Shown here piece by piece: positions 32,651 to 43,436 of a stretch of DNA of 64,000 nucleotides. The position numbers and the translations under genes are program-made. Below the pieces are notes generated by a model that was given only the letters and a program-made list of their open reading frames with translations, ran no database searches and was not told the origin of the DNA. Every line of letters starts with the position of its first letter. The first letter of the stretch is position 1. The DNA is from Cryptomeria japonica (lineage: Eukaryota > Streptophyta > Pinopsida > Cupressales > Cupressaceae): NCBI RefSeq assembly GCF_030272615.1, contig NC_081410.1, positions 502,162,442 to 502,226,441 on the forward strand, read 5' to 3'.

Positions 32651-33830
32651 ATGTCAGACTCAGAATTTGGAGAAGAGGCTACTACAATACCTTCTAAGGC
32701 AATGAACCCAGAGGCCATCAAGAAGAAGGTAGAGGAGTTGTTAGATGGGAAATTCAAAAAGATCGAACAGTCCAAGGGAAAGGACATAATCGATGATGAT
32801 GAATCAGAAGAAGAGAGTGAAGAATAGGAGACCATCCCTTAGAATATGGCACCTGATCAAAAGATGTTCTTGGATGCCCTGAAATCAATAAACAAGGATA
32901 ATGTGGAAAGTCTACCTATCTATAGTGGTATTTTGAATGGAGAAGAGGTGCTTGAATGGATAGAGACACTCAATAACCACTTTGAGTACAAAGAGGTGTT
33001 AGAGGAGAAAAGATTGAGTTTGTAAAAGTCTAGACTCAAGGGGTTTGCCTTGTTGTGGTGGAGAGTGCTGCAGGAAGAAAGGATGAACTTAGGGAAGAGG
33101 AAGATATCCTCTTGGGAGAGAATGAAGTACAAAATCAAAGACCAATTCCTACCAATATACTATGAGGTTCAGATGTATACGAAGTTTCAAAACCTTAGAC
33201 AAAGGGAGTTGGATGCGAATGCATATACCGAGGAATTTCACAATCTATGTCTTAGGTCCAAGAAGCATGCAGAAGAGAAGGAGAAGGTGGCTAGATAACT
33301 GAATGGGTTAAGGAAAAACATCCAAGATGAGATCATCATCATGGCTCCGGACACTATGCACAAATGCTTCCAATTGGCATTGAGGGTGGAAGATAAGATA
33401 GGAAGGAGAGGAGAACAAAATAATAGAGGAAGAGGTGGCAAAAATTTCAGAGGTAGAGGTGGCTTTGGAGGAAGGAATACTCCTTTTAAAAATGGTGACT
33501 CTAAATAGCAAGAGTCCAATGGAGATTTAAATAATAAGAATGGAGGCTTTAGGGGAGGAAGAGAACCTTTTGTTAGGGGTAGACAAGGAAACCAAGGCAA
33601 AGGACCTAGTGTTTTCACTAGTAAATGTTACAATTGCAACCAAGTGGTCACACTCTGAGTAGATGCCCGGAGAAAGCTTCTAGCTCACATGGACTAGAAA
33701 GAAGAACTCAACTTGTACAAAAAGATGATGGACAAAGTGTCAACTCACCCATGGGAAGTGCAGGTCCTACCTTGAATGGAGAAATCCTTATGCTGAGGAG
33801 AACATTGTTCAAGGTACTCTAAGGCAAAGA
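32651..33830 (+). pseudogene. Element F gag, decayed
   Basis: ATG at 32651 (MSDSEFGEEATTIPSK). An acidic N-terminus is followed by the retrotransposon-gag domain with LKGFALLWWRVLQEERMNLG, YYEVQMYTKFQNLRQRELD and YTEEFHNLCL (about 33030-33260). Next come a Gly/Arg/Asn-rich RNA-binding stretch (RGRGGKNFRGRGG, about 33420-33480) and a zinc knuckle split by a frameshift (CYNCNQ at about 33630, then SGHTLSRCPEK in another frame). Stops lie near 32826, 33023, 33297 and 33508. It is capsid and RNA-binding protein in the family. Confidence 0.85.
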
Positions 33831-33869
33831 GACCTCACAAAGAAAGTCACTCTTCAAAACTACTTGTAA

Positions 33870-34786
33870 GTCTCATGGTAAGGGTTGCAAAGTGATTGTT
33901 GATTCTGGATCCAGAAAGAATATTGTTGCTATATAAATGGTAGAGAAGTTAAAGTTGAAAAGGTTACCATATGTGAGTCTTTATAGGGTATCCTAGCTTA
34001 ACAAGGGACATCATATAGTAGTAGATGAGAAAACTTGGGTAGATTTTGAAATGGGGGACTATAAGGATAGGATCTTGTGTGATATCCTTCCTATGGAATC
34101 TTGTCACCTATTGTTAGGTCTCCCTTGGCAGTATTATGTCAAAGCACAACATGATGGTGAGAAAAATGTGTATGCCATTAACAAGAATGGTAGACAGTTT
34201 AGGATGGGTCCTTTACCTGATCAAAAGGAAGGGAGGATTGTTAGTCCACATGTCATGTTGCTTAGTGGAAAAGAGTTTTTGGAAGTCCTGAAACAAGAAG
34301 AGACCCAAGGATATGCTTTAGTTTTACACCCAAAAGATGAGTCCAAGCAAGGAAACGGTGAGAAAGGAGAAATCCCTAGTGAAGTGCAAGCCATGTTGGA
34401 TAGATACAAGGGACTTGTGGCTAAAGAGATGCCCAATAACTTACCTCCCATCAAATAAATCAGTCATCAAATTGATTTTATTCCTGGTGTGACCTTGCCT
34501 AATAAAGCTGCCTACAAGATGACTCCTACTCAGAATGAGGAGATAGCAAGACATGTGCAAGATCTTATGGATAAGGGGTTGATTAAGAAGAGTTTGAGCC
34601 CATGTGTCATACCTACTGTGTTGGGACCAAAAGAAGATGGAACATGGAGGATGTGCACTGATTCTAGAGCCATCAACAAGATCACAATTAGGTATTGGTT
34701 TCCTATGCCTAGGATTGAAGACCTCATGGACTATCTTGTAGGGTCATCCTACTTTTTAAAGATAAATTTGAAGTCAGGTTACCATT
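33870..34786 (+). pseudogene. Element F protease and first half of reverse transcriptase
   Basis: The protease carries VDSGSRKNIV (about 33897, the Asp-Ser-Gly catalytic motif) and DILPMESCHLLLGLPW (about 34080). The linker reaches the start of reverse transcriptase: HQIDFIPGVTLPNKAAYKM (about 34465), KEDGTWRMCTDSRAINKITI and MPRIEDLMDYLVGSSYFLKI, with NLKSGYH at 34765-34785. It is interrupted there by the family-A solo LTR. The family has Asp in FSKIDLRSGYH; here it is Asn (KINLKSGYH), so the first catalytic Asp of reverse transcriptase appears lost. Confidence 0.87.
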
Positions 34787-36216
34787 TGTAGACATAAAAA
34801 TGACCACTTTCCTAAGTGAATATTTCATGTTCATTTTATTCTCATTCATCTATTTAATTAAATTTACTTAAATTAAAGCATTCACATTCATCTATTTGAT
34901 TAAATAATTTATTCAATTTATTTAATTAATTTTACCTAGGCCTTTCATATCATTTAATTGAATAAATCACTTTATTTAATTTAATCCCCTTTCTACTCTT
35001 TTTAATTAAATTTACATTTAATTAAATTGTTCACTTCAAATAAATAAATCTAATTTATTTAAATCCCCCCACTTTCATCTATTTTTGTTGAAATAAAGAA
35101 ATTTATTTTAATTAAAAATTACTCTCCATCCACTTGCGTCCTCCCAAATATCCCACTTGCTTCTCTAAAACCTCTTCTAAATTCTTATAATCACTTCTAA
35201 ATTAGCCTAACCCATCTACTAAATATTGTCAAATCCCTAAGCAAAGGGAAGTCACTTCTCAAAACCCTTAAAGTCTTCAATAACCATTAAAGGCTTTATG
35301 TCCTCAACAAGTTAATCTCCAAATTCTTCCAACCATTAATGGTTAACTCAACCTTCTTACATGGTTGGAGATTTTTTTCCTAACTCAACCCTCATCTAAC
35401 CCAAGGGTCTCATCAAGCATTGATGGCTTTAACCTTGGTTATCCCTTTAACCCTTGTACAAGAGTTTATCCTTTGGGTAAAAGCTTTATCTAATAGTTAA
35501 TCTTAACCCAACCTTAATCCATACCTCTTAAGGTAACCATAAGGTCTTCTCAAGAATTTAATGCTTCTTACATCTCCTCTCAAGCAGTCTTATGTTGACA
35601 GTCATCACCATTTTATTGGTGAGAATTGTAAACATGGATTGATAACTTTCAATCCTGACCCTTGATAGGATCATCCAATCTTGACCCTTCATTGCCCTAA
35701 TTTCTCTATAAATAGAGCAATTCTTCTATCATTCAAGAATCCAAGTTTTATGCATCTAATCTATACTCATTTTTATCAAGCATTTTAATCCCTCTTTGAA
35801 TACAAATAATCTAATAAGCATTTTAGAAGTATTTCTCTTTATCATAATAATCATATTAAGCTAGTGTATCATGTTAGGATAGTTCTTTTACTAATCCTTT
35901 CATTTTATCATCATATACATGCTAGTTTAGTTCATCTTTTGTTAATATCATGCACATTAGGATTGCATTCATGTTAGATTGATCAAACATCCCTCATTCT
36001 CATGATTTTCATCCCTAAGTCACTTTGCTCAGTGATCTAAAAGCAAAGGCATTGGCTTAAGGGGTTTTATGAGATAGAGAACAATGGAACATCCCTTGGA
36101 AAGTTGAGCTATTCCATATAGCTCCATAACTTGCACCAAGAGTCCCATTGGTGTGTCGACAAGTCTTGAATTCATAATATTTATTTCATCGCACCACTTT
36201 TCCCACATACACCATT
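34782..36216. repeat. 5-bp target-site duplication of the family-A solo LTR (CCATT)
   Basis: CCATT at 34782-34786 and 36212-36216 flank the LTR exactly. Reverse transcriptase sequence resumes after it with [17 protein letters not shown]. Confidence 0.93.
34787..36211 (+). mobile_element. Solo LTR of family A (1425 bp) in element F reverse transcriptase
   Basis: It starts TGTAGACATAAAAATG and ends CCCACATACA. The 5' LTR of element A (4803-6231) is its inverted relative. There is no internal sequence, so it is the product of LTR-LTR recombination. TATA box CTATAAATAG is at about 35706-35715. The U3 is rich in TTTAATTAAA tracts. Confidence 0.93.
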
Positions 36217-36522
36217 AGATCAGAATCAGACCTGGAGATGAGTGGAAGACAACCTTTAAAACCAATGAGAGTTTATATGAATGGATGGTGATGCCATTTG
36301 GCCTCACAAATGCACCTAGTACCTTTATGTGCCTCATGAATGAGGTATTGGCAGAATTTATTGGAATTTTTTTTATTGTTTATCTTGATGACATCTTGGT
36401 GTTTAGCAGGTCCAAGGAGGAGCATTTGAAGCATTTGGATCAAGTTTTGAGGAAGCTTCATGAGGAGAAATTGGTAATCAATCTAGATAAGTGTCAATTC
36501 ATGAAAGTTGAGTTGGTGTATC
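36217..36522 (+). pseudogene. Element F reverse transcriptase, second part with catalytic YLDD
   Basis: It continues directly from 34786: [50 protein letters not shown] (the catalytic YLDD box, 36383-36394) and [14 protein letters not shown]. It is broken at 36522 by solo LTR H, after which the thumb region resumes at 38734. Confidence 0.9.
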
Positions 36523-38728
36523 TGTAAAGCGGAAAAATCGCGATCGAACCCTAGTTGCTCTCCCCTCTTCCGACTCCGAGGAGAGAGAAGGGAGGTTCGC
36601 TAGGATTCGATGGTTTTTCACTTAGGGGAGAGACTTTACATTCAAAAGAGGGGTTGAAACTCATAAGATCCAATCCCACACAATGTAAGATTGGATGCTA
36701 AATGAATTTCAAGGGTTAGGAAAGCAAGGCTACCCTCTTTTGTAAAGAATGTTGTTAAGGAAACTAAGCTAAGCATGCATAAAAAGTGATAAAGATTCGC
36801 TTATAAACTGAGTTCGGGTTATAGGATGAAGCTGTGGACCTGGAATTAGCAGTAACATGTCGACATGGCGCTGTCCTGCAAATTTGAGCAAAAGTTGTCG
36901 GGACGATGGCGCCCGACGCCACGGTCCTGGGTGAACTCACAAAGCTGGTTCCCACTTTTTGGTACATCCTGATTTTTGCTAAAATCATACATTTTTTGGA
37001 AAATATAATTATTTAAGCTTTAAGAGGTCCCATTTGAAGTAATTAATTGAAGAGAGTTAGATCAAAGGCTCTTAGATCAAAATTTCTTGGATAGAACCTC
37101 TCTACTTCTAAATCATACTTGCAATGGAGTCTCCTTTGCATCTATCAAATGCTAATAAAAAACCAATTTTACATTAGCTTTTGAGGGGTCAAACAAATTC
37201 ATTTAGAAGTTTTGTTTTCTTGAGGATTTAGTCCTTATTATAAGCTTTCCAAATAGTATAATTTTTAATATATTTAAGTTTATTAATATATTTTTATTTT
37301 ATTTTTTATGAATGTAGGTTTTTCACCGAACATGAACTTCTTTGTTCAATGCATTGGGAAAAATAGAAATCTAATTCAAAAAAATTCTAAAAAATATCTA
37401 TGCCCTAGGTATTGATGTCTTCTTTCTAACAAAAAAAATAAAACTTAATTTTGATATATATAGAACAAGTTATGTGTTCAAACGTACACCTATATCTAAA
37501 TTATAATTAGTCGGACTTCAAAACTTAATAAAATAAAAAATATTCAACATATCACTATCAAACCAACTGCATGCCCTGGGTACTGATGTTACAAACCAAA
37601 ATTTAAAAGAGATAAGTTTTTATCATTTATAGAAAAAAAATTATACATTTCGGGATGCACATCACTCTTTAAAAATGTTGTTTCCTGTAAAAAACTACTT
37701 TTGAGGGAGATGGAAAAATCAATAAAATTTTATTCAAAAAAATTTGAAAAAAATATATTTAGAATCTACAAAAAGGATGTTACAAATCACTAGTTTACAT
37801 CATCTCCAAATTCTTAACGATTTAAAAGTTATAGGTGTCGGAAAGTGAAGGTTTTTTGCAAAATGTTCATCTAACTGTCAAAGTTGGTCAAAAAGTGGGA
37901 ACCAGTATTGTGAGTTCACCCTCCTCCAAAAAATCCGCAAAACGAAGGGGGATCTGTTCATCTCTGCACAAGGATTCTAGATCTTCAATTTCAGCCGCGT
38001 ACCTGCAACCTACACACAGAAGAGTGAAGACGATTGGGGGGTTAGGGATTAGGGGTTTGCCTTTAGGTCAAACCCCAGTTTTGGAATTAACCAAGAAATG
38101 AGCAAGAGCTGTAAATGTAAATGTATGTAAAACAAGTACTAATACCTTGTTCTAAGGATGTTTGTATCCTTATGTACGAAGGTTTAGATGTTGTATGTTG
38201 TATGTTGTAGTAATATGTTGTATGTAGCATGTAGTATGTGATCTCCTCTTCAATGGTTGAATCCTTGTCTTGAATGCAACACTTAGCCTTGAATGGAGAC
38301 TTAGAAGGAATGCTTGAATGCTTGAATGCTTGAGTATAATTTCCACGCTTTGTACACATATCCTCTTCATGCCAAATGAGAGAGAAAAATGTAGTTTATA
38401 TACTTATCATTTAGGGCTGATAGACTGATTTTCCCGACCTTAGGCCGACCAGGAAAGTTAATTTCCAATTTGCAAACAAAAAGACCCGAGACCCCTTAGG
38501 AGACCGGGCCCAAAATAGGACCCAGGGACCAGGGCACTGGGCACCATGGTCCTGGGGACCTCCCGGGACATCAGGGTGCAAGGAGGTTCAGGCCAGGGTA
38601 CTTGAAAAATGCAGTTTTCAGTGTCGTGAGCAAGTTTCAGGGTCTCCATTCAGGTTGCGTGTTGCGTCGCCATCGTGAAGACCAAAATGCAGTCGAAATT
38701 GCAAGTGTCGCAATTTTAGGACGCTACA
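36523..38728 (-). mobile_element. Solo LTR H (2206 bp) of an unrelated LTR family
   Basis: Plus-strand ends are TGTAAAGCGG and GACGCTACA. On the minus strand a TATA box TATATAAA lies at 38395-38402, so the LTR probably reads leftward. There is no internal coding region. It is more GC-rich near both ends than its surroundings. It contains an inverted repeat (36929-36962 against 37888-37921). The frames that read through these arms are not credible genes. The TG...CA ends and 5-bp duplication fit an LTR. The similarity between its two ends is short and imperfect. Confidence 0.75.
36929..37921. repeat. Inverted repeat inside solo LTR H (34-bp arms)
   Basis: The arm at 36929-36962 (GGGTGAACTCACAAAG...) and the arm at 37888-37921 (...TTGTGAGTTCACCC) are reverse complements at 31 of 34 positions, about 925 bp apart. 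Sequence outside the arms does not align clearly. Confidence 0.85.
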
Positions 38729-38733
38729 GTATC

Positions 38734-39420
38734 TTATCTTTGTGGTTTCAAATGGATGTTTGAAAATGGATCTTTCTAAGGTTGATGCTATTATACATTG
38801 GCCTACACCTAGGACAGTAGGTGATGTTACTAGTTTTCATGGATTGGCTACTTTTTATAGGAAGTTCATCAAGGGCTTTAGTCATATTTGTGCTCCCATC
38901 CTTAACACTATAAAAGGAGGAATCAAATGCAGGTTTGAATGGACAGAGCAAGTAGCCCAAAGCTTTAATATTTTGAAGAGGAAGGTTGTAGAGCTTCCCA
39001 CCTTGAGACTCCCTAGTTTTGGTCAACTTTTTACAGTTGAATGTGATGCAAGCAAGTAGGCAATAGGTACAATCCTTAGTCAAGAAGGACATTCGGTGGC
39101 ATTCTTTTCAGAAAAGTTGAATGAGGCTAAATAGAGGCATTCAACCTATGATTTGGAGCTTTATGCTATTGTGCAAGCACTCAAAAACTGGTGCCATTAG
39201 CTTCTTCCTAAAATGTTTATTGTTTATACTGATAACCATACACTAAGTTTTCTAAATGGGCAAGACAAGTTGAACCAAATGCACATCAAGTGAGTTGAAC
39301 AACTCCAACCTTACACCTTTACTATCAAGCACAAGAAGGGTGTGACTAATAAGGTTGCAGATGTTTTGAGCAGGAGAACCCTCACTGTTCAAGAAATTCA
39401 ATTACAAAGTGTTGGTGTTG
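38734..39420 (+). pseudogene. Element F end of reverse transcriptase and RNase H, decayed
   Basis: The connection region reads VDAIIHWPTPRTVGDVTSF and LATFYRKFIKGFSHICAP, followed by LFTVECDASK (RNase H catalytic Asp). A TAG at about 39057, where Gln is usual, is followed by EKLNEAK, YDLELYAIVQALKNW and YTDNHTLSFL. The RNase H end is KVADVLSRR. It has several TAG stops. Confidence 0.85.
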
Positions 39421-40430
39421 ATTATCTTAAGACCATGTGCAAGGAGGATCATGATTTCAAGGATGCATATGATGTATGTGTTGAGTTTTTTGATTTTATG
39501 TTGTAGGATGGATTGCTCTTCAAGGGACATCAATTATGCATTCCCCAATGTTCTATGACGGAGAATATCATTAGAGAGAAACACAATGGCAGTCTTGGAG
39601 GTCATTTTGGTTTGGACAAAACCTTAGAGAAGGTATCACTTAGGTTTTATTTTTTCCCCAAGATGTAGGCATAGGTAGGAATATTTGTGGAGCATTGTCC
39701 TATTTGTCAAAGGGAAAAAGGTGTTTCAACCAATGCTAGTCTCTATCAGCCTTTACCTATTCCTACTAGGCCTTGGGAAATCCTTAGTATAGATTTTGTA
39801 TTTGGATTGCCCAAAACTCCTAGGGGGTTTGATAGTGTCTTTGTAATTGTTGATAGGTTTAGTAAGATGGATCATTTTGTGCCATGTAAATGCACAAATG
39901 ATGCATCCCATATTGCAGGTCTGTTTTTCAAAGAAGTTGTGACAATACATGGATTACCTCTCAATATTGTCACTGATAGAGACTCCGAGTTTGTTGGTCA
40001 TTTTTGGAGGACTCTATGGAAGAAGTTGGGCACCAATTTGCCATTTTCATCAGCATACCACCCTTAGACTAATGGCCAAACTGAGGTGGTTAATAGGTCC
40101 CTTGGCAATCTCCTTAGATACCTTACCAAGCAGCATGGACAAAGTTGGGATTTAGTGATTGGAAAAGTTGAATATGCATACAATGATTCAGTCAATAGGA
40201 TCACGGGGAGAAGTCCATTTGAGGTTGTGTATGGCCTACATCCTAGAGGGATAATTGAGATTAGAGATCTTGGAGGCATGGACAACCAGAGTGCCCAAGG
40301 AGAAGATTTTTTTGTCATCATGAAAGAGATTCATGAATAAGTTAAGGCTTCACTTCAACAAAGTGCTGATAGATATAAACCTAGAGAAGATGTCAAAAGG
40401 ATAGATTTTCAATTCAAAGTAGGGTATTTA
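39420..40430 (+). pseudogene. Element F integrase, decayed
   Basis: The zinc-binding domain has HNGSLGGHFG (about 39580-39610) and CPICQREKG (about 39695). The catalytic core has [19 protein letters not shown] (first Asp), [14 protein letters not shown] (second Asp) and NGQTEVVNRSL (Glu). A TAG at 40065-40067 stands at a Gln position just before TNGQTE. The GPY-type C-terminal domain begins at about 40400 (FKVGYLVMAYL). The triad itself is intact. Confidence 0.88.
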
Positions 40431-40872
40431 GTGATGGCTTACCTAAGGAAAGAAAGGTTACCCAAAGGGCAACCTTCTAAACTACTCATGAAGAAGATAG
40501 GTCCCCTCTGGGTGGTTCATAAATTTGGCAACAATGCATATGAAGTTGAACTTCTAGTAGACTTGGGAATATCTCCCATCTTCAATGTATGTGATTTGAC
40601 AGCTTTCAAAGGATCCTTGACAAATACAACACTTGATTCATCTCTTGAGGAAGAGGATGTAGAATGGATGAAGGATCTACCGCCTAGAAAGCCATTGGAG
40701 TTGGAGTGCATTCTTCACTCCAAGGAAAGGTGTGTACAAAGACTATTTGATCAAATGCAAGGGGCTTCCTGAATCTGAAGCTACTTGGATGAGTGAAAGT
40801 GATATCCTCAAGCATGGAACTACAATCAACCAGTTGGAAAATCAAGGGATTAGAGTTTTCTTTTCTAGGGGA
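40431..40872 (+). pseudogene. Element F integrase C-terminus and chromodomain
   Basis: KKIGPLWVVHKFGNNAYEVE is the GPY/F-type module, followed by DLGISPIFNVCDL and an acidic stretch. After a frame change at about 40720 comes YLIKCKGLPESEATWMSESD, the second half of a chromodomain; Cys replaces the usual Trp in KWKG. Chromodomains define chromoviruses and direct integration toward particular chromatin. The frame runs to the polypurine-like stretch TCTAGGGGAGTA just before the 3' LTR. Confidence 0.82.
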
Positions 40873-40875
40873 GTA

Positions 40876-43431
40876 TGGTGCAGGAGCACTAGGACATGTG
40901 TCTACTTCATTTTGGCATGTGTCTACATCATTTTGAATCATGGTTATTCTTAGGAATAAAATGTTCCATGTGTGTGTTTGAAGGCCTATTAATTAGGTCT
41001 AGATAATGCAATAAGCTCTGAGGCTCCATGGTGTGTCAACTTGGTCAAGGCCTTGTATGGGAATTTTATAGGTATTTTTGATGTTTAGGGGTCTAAAATG
41101 TGTATTATGTTCATTCTTGACCTTTGGTGTGAAGGCAAGACCAACTTGTAAAAGGTTGTCAAAAGTTGCAAAGCTGCAATTGTTGTCTTAAGCAACTTTT
41201 CTTGCAACACTTTGAAATATGGTTACTCCAACGGTTGGTTGGTTGCTTGTATGTGTTGAAAGAAGTTGGAGGAGATCCTTGGCATGATATAAGACTAGAG
41301 GAATGATCCCTACTAGAGAGACATGATTTTGAATGAAATTGTTGTCTTCAAACAAAATGATTACTGAGATTTTCTGCATTTTCATTGAGTTTCCTGTTCT
41401 TGCATGATTCCTTGTGAATGGTGGGAATGAGTTAAGAATATGAAAATTTGTAGCAGAGGTTCACCAATAATTTGGAGTGGTTCTGAGTTCTTGAAACATT
41501 TGGATCTGAGAGAAAGAGGATTTTCCATCCCATTGGCCCGGTAAAACCCTCAAACCAAGGGTTTGGATGCAAACAGTTGCACAAATCAACATCTCTCAAT
41601 GGGATAGACCTGAAACCTAGGAGTATGTTGATTTGGCATTTATATTAGATGTTCTTGTTGGTTGTGAAGACAGGAAGTGTCACTTGACTTTCCTAAGATG
41701 ATGCCCTAGGCTTCACATCGGTCATGTGGCAAGCCTATGCAGTACGAAAACAAGATGGAAACCCTGAATAGAAGATTAGTGGATGGTCAAAATAGGCATG
41801 AGAAGGACCCTTGGGTAGGTTTAGACCATTTACAAGTGTCATTATTTCATTCCTTTATGACTGGTGAAGCTTTTGAGAGCCTAAACCCCAATACTGGCTA
41901 GAAGAGGCAAAATAGGGTCAGTAGCGTTTGACCATTTGAACTCAAAACCCATATGTAGAAGTTTGGAATCTTGTAGAATGCCCAAAAGGGTATGCAAATA
42001 TAAAAAAATTTCAAGGGTTTGTTTAGGTAAGTTGTGAGACAAATCAAGAAAACTAAGAATGGAGGGCTAATAGCTTGTAGCCCTACTTCCTAGGTCTAAA
42101 AGGGGAAACGCCACAAAAGGATAATAAACACCTCTAGACACCTAAAATTAATATTTAATTAATTTAAGTCTATCAACATAATTAATTAACTTAATTGTGT
42201 TATCCTTATTCCTCTCAGAATTAATTAAATCTAATTTAATTAATCTTGTCACTATAGTCCAATAATTAATTTATCAAATAAATTAATTTCCTCTATTCTT
42301 CTAAAGTCCCCTCCAATAATTATTTCCTCTAAAACCCACTCATTTAATTAATTCTAATTAATTAACCAAGTCATGTGATTCCTACAAATTACTTTTCCTA
42401 ATCCCACTCAACCTAATTAATCCTCCTTGAATCTCTCATAATCATGCTTATCATTATTCTCCAATTTTTAATTCCCACTCATGTCACATCAAACTTTGAA
42501 TCTCTCAAAGAAATTCAAATTTCTTTGAATCCCTCAATGCATCCTTATTTTGGAATTTTTAATTCCTCAAGTTTGAAATTCAAATTTCTCCCCCCTTTTT
42601 CCAAAGGAATTTTATATTCCTATTTATTTTCCCAAGGCACCCTTGATCCATGCCTTCTATCCAAATTCAATCTCAACCGTTCATAATCAAATCAATCTTG
42701 GCCCTCCATTGGCCTTCTCCAATCTATAAATTAGAGCCAATCCTCCTAACAAAATAAGATCCACTTCTCATAGCATCCTCAAGCTTCTCTATTCTTCTCT
42801 CATCCTCTTCTAATCCTCTCTCAAATCCATCCAATTCATAATCCATCACTCAAATCCAATCCAATAATCCTTAATCCATCTTGTTGAGCACAAAGGAGTG
42901 CATTCCACATCACAAGCAATCAAAAGAGCACATCAAGTGGAGCATCATCAAGGGGCGCATTCACTTAATCAATCTCAATTCGAAGGAGAAGGTAAAATAG
43001 CAAGGTGAAATGGTCTCTTTATGGTTTTAGCATTTTCATGTTTATTTCATTATGTTTTGATCACTTTCCCTTCTAATCCATTTCCCCATCTTCAACACCC
43101 ATTTGAGGGGTCAAGATATATGAAAGTACCATATAACACATTTTTAAACATTCACATAGGCCAAATTCCACCTTGTGAGTAAAGATCTTGTTGCTTGGGG
43201 TGTGGGGTTGTTAGGTGTCTTTGGTTGAAGGGTTGGAACCTAAGGGGTAGGAGACTCCTTGTCAATTGTGAGTTGTCCTGAGTGAAGGGATCCTTGGGAA
43301 GGATCTAGGGAATTCTCTAGTAACCATGAGAAGGTTAAAGACATTGGTCCATTGGGTGGCACCAAGTGGAGACCCTTATTGAGAAAAAAAAACCAAAGAA
43401 AGTGATAGAACATCCCCATCCCTCTGCATCA
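40876..43431 (+). mobile_element. 3' LTR of element F (2556 bp)
   Basis: It starts TGGTGCAGGAGC and ends CCTCTGCATCA. It holds about 975 bp (roughly 42131-43105) absent from the 5' LTR. That segment is AT-rich with AATTAAT tracts and a possible TATA (CTATAAATTAG, about 42723). It also holds the empty target site of element G at about 43129-43160. Confidence 0.88.
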
Positions 43432-43436
43432 TTTTA

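Larger units (their letters stand above)
36518..38733. repeat. 5-bp target-site duplication of solo LTR H (GTATC)
   Basis: GTATC at 36518-36522 and at 38729-38733 flank the insert exactly. Confidence 0.9.
23624..43431 (+). mobile_element. Element F: Ty3/gypsy chromovirus-type retrotransposon with three nested insertions
   Basis: The order is 5' LTR, initiator-Met primer site, gag, protease, reverse transcriptase, RNase H, integrase, chromodomain, 3' LTR, the gypsy order. The span is 19.8 kb, about 11 kb of it later insertions: element G in the 5' LTR, a family-A solo LTR in reverse transcriptase, and solo LTR H between reverse transcriptase and RNase H. Each insertion is bounded by a target-site duplication, and the pol sequence resumes after it. 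Many stops make it inactive. Confidence 0.92.
23619..43436. repeat. Target-site duplication of element F (TTTTG / TTTTA)
   Basis: TTTTG at 23619-23623 precedes the 5' LTR and TTTTA at 43432-43436 follows the 3' LTR. Four of five bases match. The reading frame of element E's ORF is restored exactly when element F and one copy of this repeat are removed. That is stronger support than the repeat itself. Confidence 0.8.

Noticed and set aside
37835-38101. 88-codon frame in solo LTR H as a gene
   Set aside because: Part of it is one arm of the inverted repeat, and similar residues appear in the opposite frame at 36764-36988. This is expected from reverse-complement arms, not from coding.
36523-38728. 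Solo LTR H as a DNA transposon with terminal inverted repeats
   Set aside because: The two ends share only short scattered words. TG...CA ends, a 5-bp duplication and an internal TATA box fit an LTR better. A family comparison would settle it.
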